DNA of 36,660 bases, from assembly GCA_002698965.1 (NCBI GenBank), contig PAAT01000106.1, forward strand, positions 19,947-56,606, in the 5' to 3' direction. The DNA comes from Rhodopirellula sp. Lineage in GTDB: Bacteria > Planctomycetota > Planctomycetia > Pirellulales > Pirellulaceae. The notes under the pieces are model-generated. The model ran no database searches. It was not told the DNA's origin and saw only the letters and a list, made by a program, of their open reading frames with translations. Numbering within the stretch: position 1 is the first letter of the stretch; each line of letters opens with the position of its first letter. The translations under genes and the position numbers were made by a program. Shown in pieces: positions 34,492 through 36,660 of this stretch.

Positions 34492-36660
34492 TGTCAGGTT
34501 CGACGCAAGATTTAACACTACGTCAAATGATTGAGAGATCACGGCTGGAAACAGAAATTAAAGCGGACAATCCATCCTCGGTTAATCGACGCGATTTCCT
34601 TAAGGGAATCGCGGTGGGGTCACTCGTCATTTTGGCTTCTGGCGATGGCACAACCACAGCTGCTCACACTAGCGACCTAGCCACAGAACGAAATCTATCA
34701 CCAAGCCTTTTTGTCGCAGTCGAACCGGATGGCACCGTACAGATCCTCGCGCATCGTTCCGAAATGGGAACGGGTATACGGACAGCGCTACCCCGGGTTT
34801 TGGCTGATGAGCTTGGTGCTGATTGGGACAAAGTGGTTATCCGTCAGGCCAAGGGAGACAAGCGCCTGGGCGATCAAAACACGGATGGATCGAATAGCAT
34901 ACGTTTCTTTTATAAAACCATGCGAGCCGCCGGGGCAACTGCCCGAAACATGCTGGAACAGGCAGCAGCTAATCGCTGGGGTGTTGATGTAAATGACGTC
35001 TCGACAAATAACCACACCGTCTATCTTAACGGCGTCAAGAAAAAGCTGGATTTCCATCAGCTTGTGGAAGATGCAATTAAACTCGACGCGCCCACACCGG
35101 CAGATCTCCGATTTAAATCAGCGAATGATTTTCAGTATATCGGCAAGAAGTTTCCAATCGCTGACATGGACAAAATCATTACCGGGCAAGCCGTATTTGG
35201 CATAGATGCTCGTATTGATGGCCAGCTGTATGCTGTGATTGCCAGGTGCCCCGTCGTTGGTGGTGTCCCCGTGGCCTATGATCGTGATGCAGCCAAGGCG
35301 ATTCCAGGTGTCATTGATATTGTAGAACTTTCCAGATTTCAGGGGGCTCCATTATTTCAACCACTCGGAGGCGTTGCTGTTGTAGCTGATAGTACGTGGG
35401 CAGCGTGGCAAGGGAGGGATGCCTTAAAGATCGAATGGAACGAAGGTGAGAACGCCAAGTACGACACCGACGAATTTATGAACGCGTTAAAGGCGACGGT
35501 TAAAAAGAATGGTCAGGTTATGCGTTCGCATGGGGATGCCGCCGGCGCCATCACCAATGCCTCGAAAAAGATTGTCGCTACGTATACTGTACCCCATCTA
35601 CCACACGCCCCTATGGAAACTACCTGTGCCGTGGCGGATGTCAAAACAAACGGGGCTGGCAAGGTGATCTCCTGCTACTTGAAGGCTGCAACACAGAACC
35701 CTCAGGCCGTGCAACAGGCAGTGGGTCCGGCAATGGGCATTCCGAACGACGAGGTTGACTGTGATGTGACTTTACTTGGCGCTGGTTTTGGCCGTAAAAG
35801 CAAACCCGATTATTGTGTTGAAGCTGCCTTACTTTCGCGGGAACTTGGTAAACCTGTCCACGTAACATGGACCCGCGAAGACGACTTCCGCCACGACTAT
35901 TTTCACACCATCTCCGCCGTCCATTGTGAGGCCGGCCTGAAAGACGATGGGTTGCCCGACGGATGGTTATTGCGAGCCGCATATCCGAGTATTGGCTCCA
36001 CCTTCAATACCCAGGCTGACTCTCCCGCTACCTGGGAAGCCGAGATGGGCTTAACCGACTTGCCCTATGATGTCGCGAACCTCCGTGTAGAGGTGGGTAG
36101 AGCAAAAGCCCATACGCGCATAGGGTGGTTACGCGCGGTTTGCCATATCTTTCAGAATTTTGCTGTCTCTTCGTTCGCGGACGAATTAGCTCACGCGGCG
36201 GGAAGTGACCCGTACGAATACCTCCTAAGGGCACTTGGGAAAGACCGTAAGCTCGACCTTAGCAAATTAAACCTTGGCAATCGCGGGGCGAATCCTGAAG
36301 AGTATCCCTACGATATAGGGAGATTGAAGAACGTTTTAACGAGGGTCGCAACAAACTCAAAATGGAGTCGCCGCCCGCATTTACCCGATGGTAAGGGATT
36401 GGGGATCGCCTGCTGTCGCAGTTTCCTCGGTTACACCGGTCATGTCGTTGAAGTCACTGTATCTCCAGCAGGGGATTTATCCGTCGATGATGTGTGGGTC
36501 TCGATCGACGCTGGTACGATCGTTAGTCCTGACCGAGTACTCGCCCAAGTTGAAGGGGCAACGATTATGGGAATTTCACAGGCACTTTATGGTGAGATGC
36601 CCATGAAAAAGGGTCGCGCACTACATAGCAACTTTGACGGATTTCGTGTTGCCAAAATGA
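34491..36660 (+). CDS. Isoquinoline 1-oxidoreductase-like beta subunit (Mo-cofactor), C-terminus off window
   Basis: The frame is open from ATG 34491 to the window end, giving 723 residues. After a 31-residue cytoplasmic-type leader comes a Tat signal (NRRDFLKGIAVGSLVILAS, 32-50). The molybdopterin-binding subunit features are AHRSEMGTGIRTALPRVLADELGADW, the YTVPHLPHAPMET block, LLGAGFGRKSKPDYCVEAALLSRELGKPVHVTWTREDDFRHDYFHT, and a GWLRAVCHIFQNFAVSSFADELAHAAGSDP segment. The last part, expected to hold the catalytic Glu of the GVGEP motif, lies beyond the window. Enzymes of this type hydroxylate N-heterocycles or oxidise aldehydes; the substrate is unknown. Overlap with the alpha gene by one base and the shared family make a two-subunit complex, likely in the periplasm, near certain. 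Confidence 0.93.
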   Translation, partial: MSGSTQDLTLRQMIERSRLETEIKADNPSSVNRRDFLKGIAVGSLVILASGDGTTTAAHTSDLATERNLSPSLFVAVEPDGTVQILAHRSEMGTGIRTALPRVLADELGADWDKVVIRQAKGDKRLGDQNTDGSNSIRFFYKTMRAAGATARNMLEQAAANRWGVDVNDVSTNNHTVYLNGVKKKLDFHQLVEDAIKLDAPTPADLRFKSANDFQYIGKKFPIADMDKIITGQAVFGIDARIDGQLYAVIARCPVVGGVPVAYDRDAAKAIPGVIDIVELSRFQGAPLFQPLGGVAVVADSTWAAWQGRDALKIEWNEGENAKYDTDEFMNALKATVKKNGQVMRSHGDAAGAITNASKKIVATYTVPHLPHAPMETTCAVADVKTNGAGKVISCYLKAATQNPQAVQQAVGPAMGIPNDEVDCDVTLLGAGFGRKSKPDYCVEAALLSRELGKPVHVTWTREDDFRHDYFHTISAVHCEAGLKDDGLPDGWLLRAAYPSIGSTFNTQADSPATWEAEMGLTDLPYDVANLRVEVGRAKAHTRIGWLRAVCHIFQNFAVSSFADELAHAAGSDPYEYLLRALGKDRKLDLSKLNLGNRGANPEEYPYDIGRLKNVLTRVATNSKWSRRPHLPDGKGLGIACCRSFLGYTGHVVEVTVSPAGDLSVDDVWVSIDAGTIVSPDRVLAQVEGATIMGISQALYGEMPMKKGRALHSNFDGFRVAKM

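Noticed and set aside
1..36660. Search for CRISPR arrays, insertion sequences, tRNA genes, defence systems or a biosynthetic cluster
   Set aside because: No regular direct repeats, transposase, integrase, tRNA-like cloverleaf, nuclease-helicase operon or synthase genes were recognised by eye.

Overview
This 36.7 kb window reads as chromosomal DNA of a planctomycete (Planctomycetota, probably a marine or aquatic Pirellulales-type organism; the lineage is inferred from gene content only). The diagnostic families are: two PSCyt1/DUF1549(/DUF1553) proteins with CxxCH haem sites, one PSCyt1/DUF1587/DUF1592/DUF1588/DUF1585 protein, four DUF1501 proteins, one DUF1552 protein, two formylglycine sulfatases, a Tat-exported Gfo/Idh/MocA oxidoreductase and many secreted proteins. 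I saw no tRNA, rRNA, CRISPR array, insertion sequence or phage module.

Layout. (1) 1-3719, minus strand: a 2-keto-4-pentenoate hydratase-like gene, a sulfatase and a DUF1549 cytochrome protein cut by the window edge, probably one operon. (2) 3.8-7.0 kb: a MiaE-like tRNA hydroxylase homologue whose diiron ligands are largely replaced, an exported N-acyl-D-amino-acid deacylase-type amidohydrolase, and a DUF1853 protein. (3) 7.1-10.1 kb: two DUF1501 genes in tandem. (4) 10.1-13.6 kb: a SenB-type (selenosugar synthase) glycosyltransferase, a right-handed beta-helix protein and a Tat-exported sulfite-oxidase-fold molybdoenzyme. (5) 13.8-18.5 kb, plus: DUF1587/1592 protein, DUF1552 protein and a small secreted protein, probably co-transcribed. 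(6) 18.6-22.3 kb, plus: exported serine esterase, Gfo/Idh/MocA oxidoreductase, a good terminator hairpin, and an APC-type amino-acid permease. (7) 22.3-30.7 kb: a DUF1501 gene, a secreted propeller-like glycosidase-type protein, a translationally coupled PI-PLC/unknown secreted protein pair, and a sulfatase fused in frame to an alpha/beta-hydrolase esterase. (8) 29.3-33.8 kb, minus: the classical DUF1549/DUF1553 + DUF1501 pair, with a jelly-roll-like insertion in the cytochrome protein. (9) 34.0-36.66 kb, plus: isoquinoline 1-oxidoreductase-like alpha and beta subunits (2Fe-2S and Mo-cofactor), the beta subunit cut by the window end.

Taken together the window looks like part of a large exported and periplasmic catabolic repertoire: sulfatases and esterases strip substituents, propeller/beta-helix proteins bind or cleave glycans, Gfo/Idh oxidoreductases and molybdoenzymes oxidise products, and DUF1501/DUF1549 pairs do an unknown but lineage-typical job. 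The features most worth a second look are the ligand-less MiaE homologue, the solitary SenB homologue, and the sulfatase-esterase fusion. MiaE, DUF1853 and SenB, three families I associate mostly with Proteobacteria, lie within about 7.3 kb of each other.
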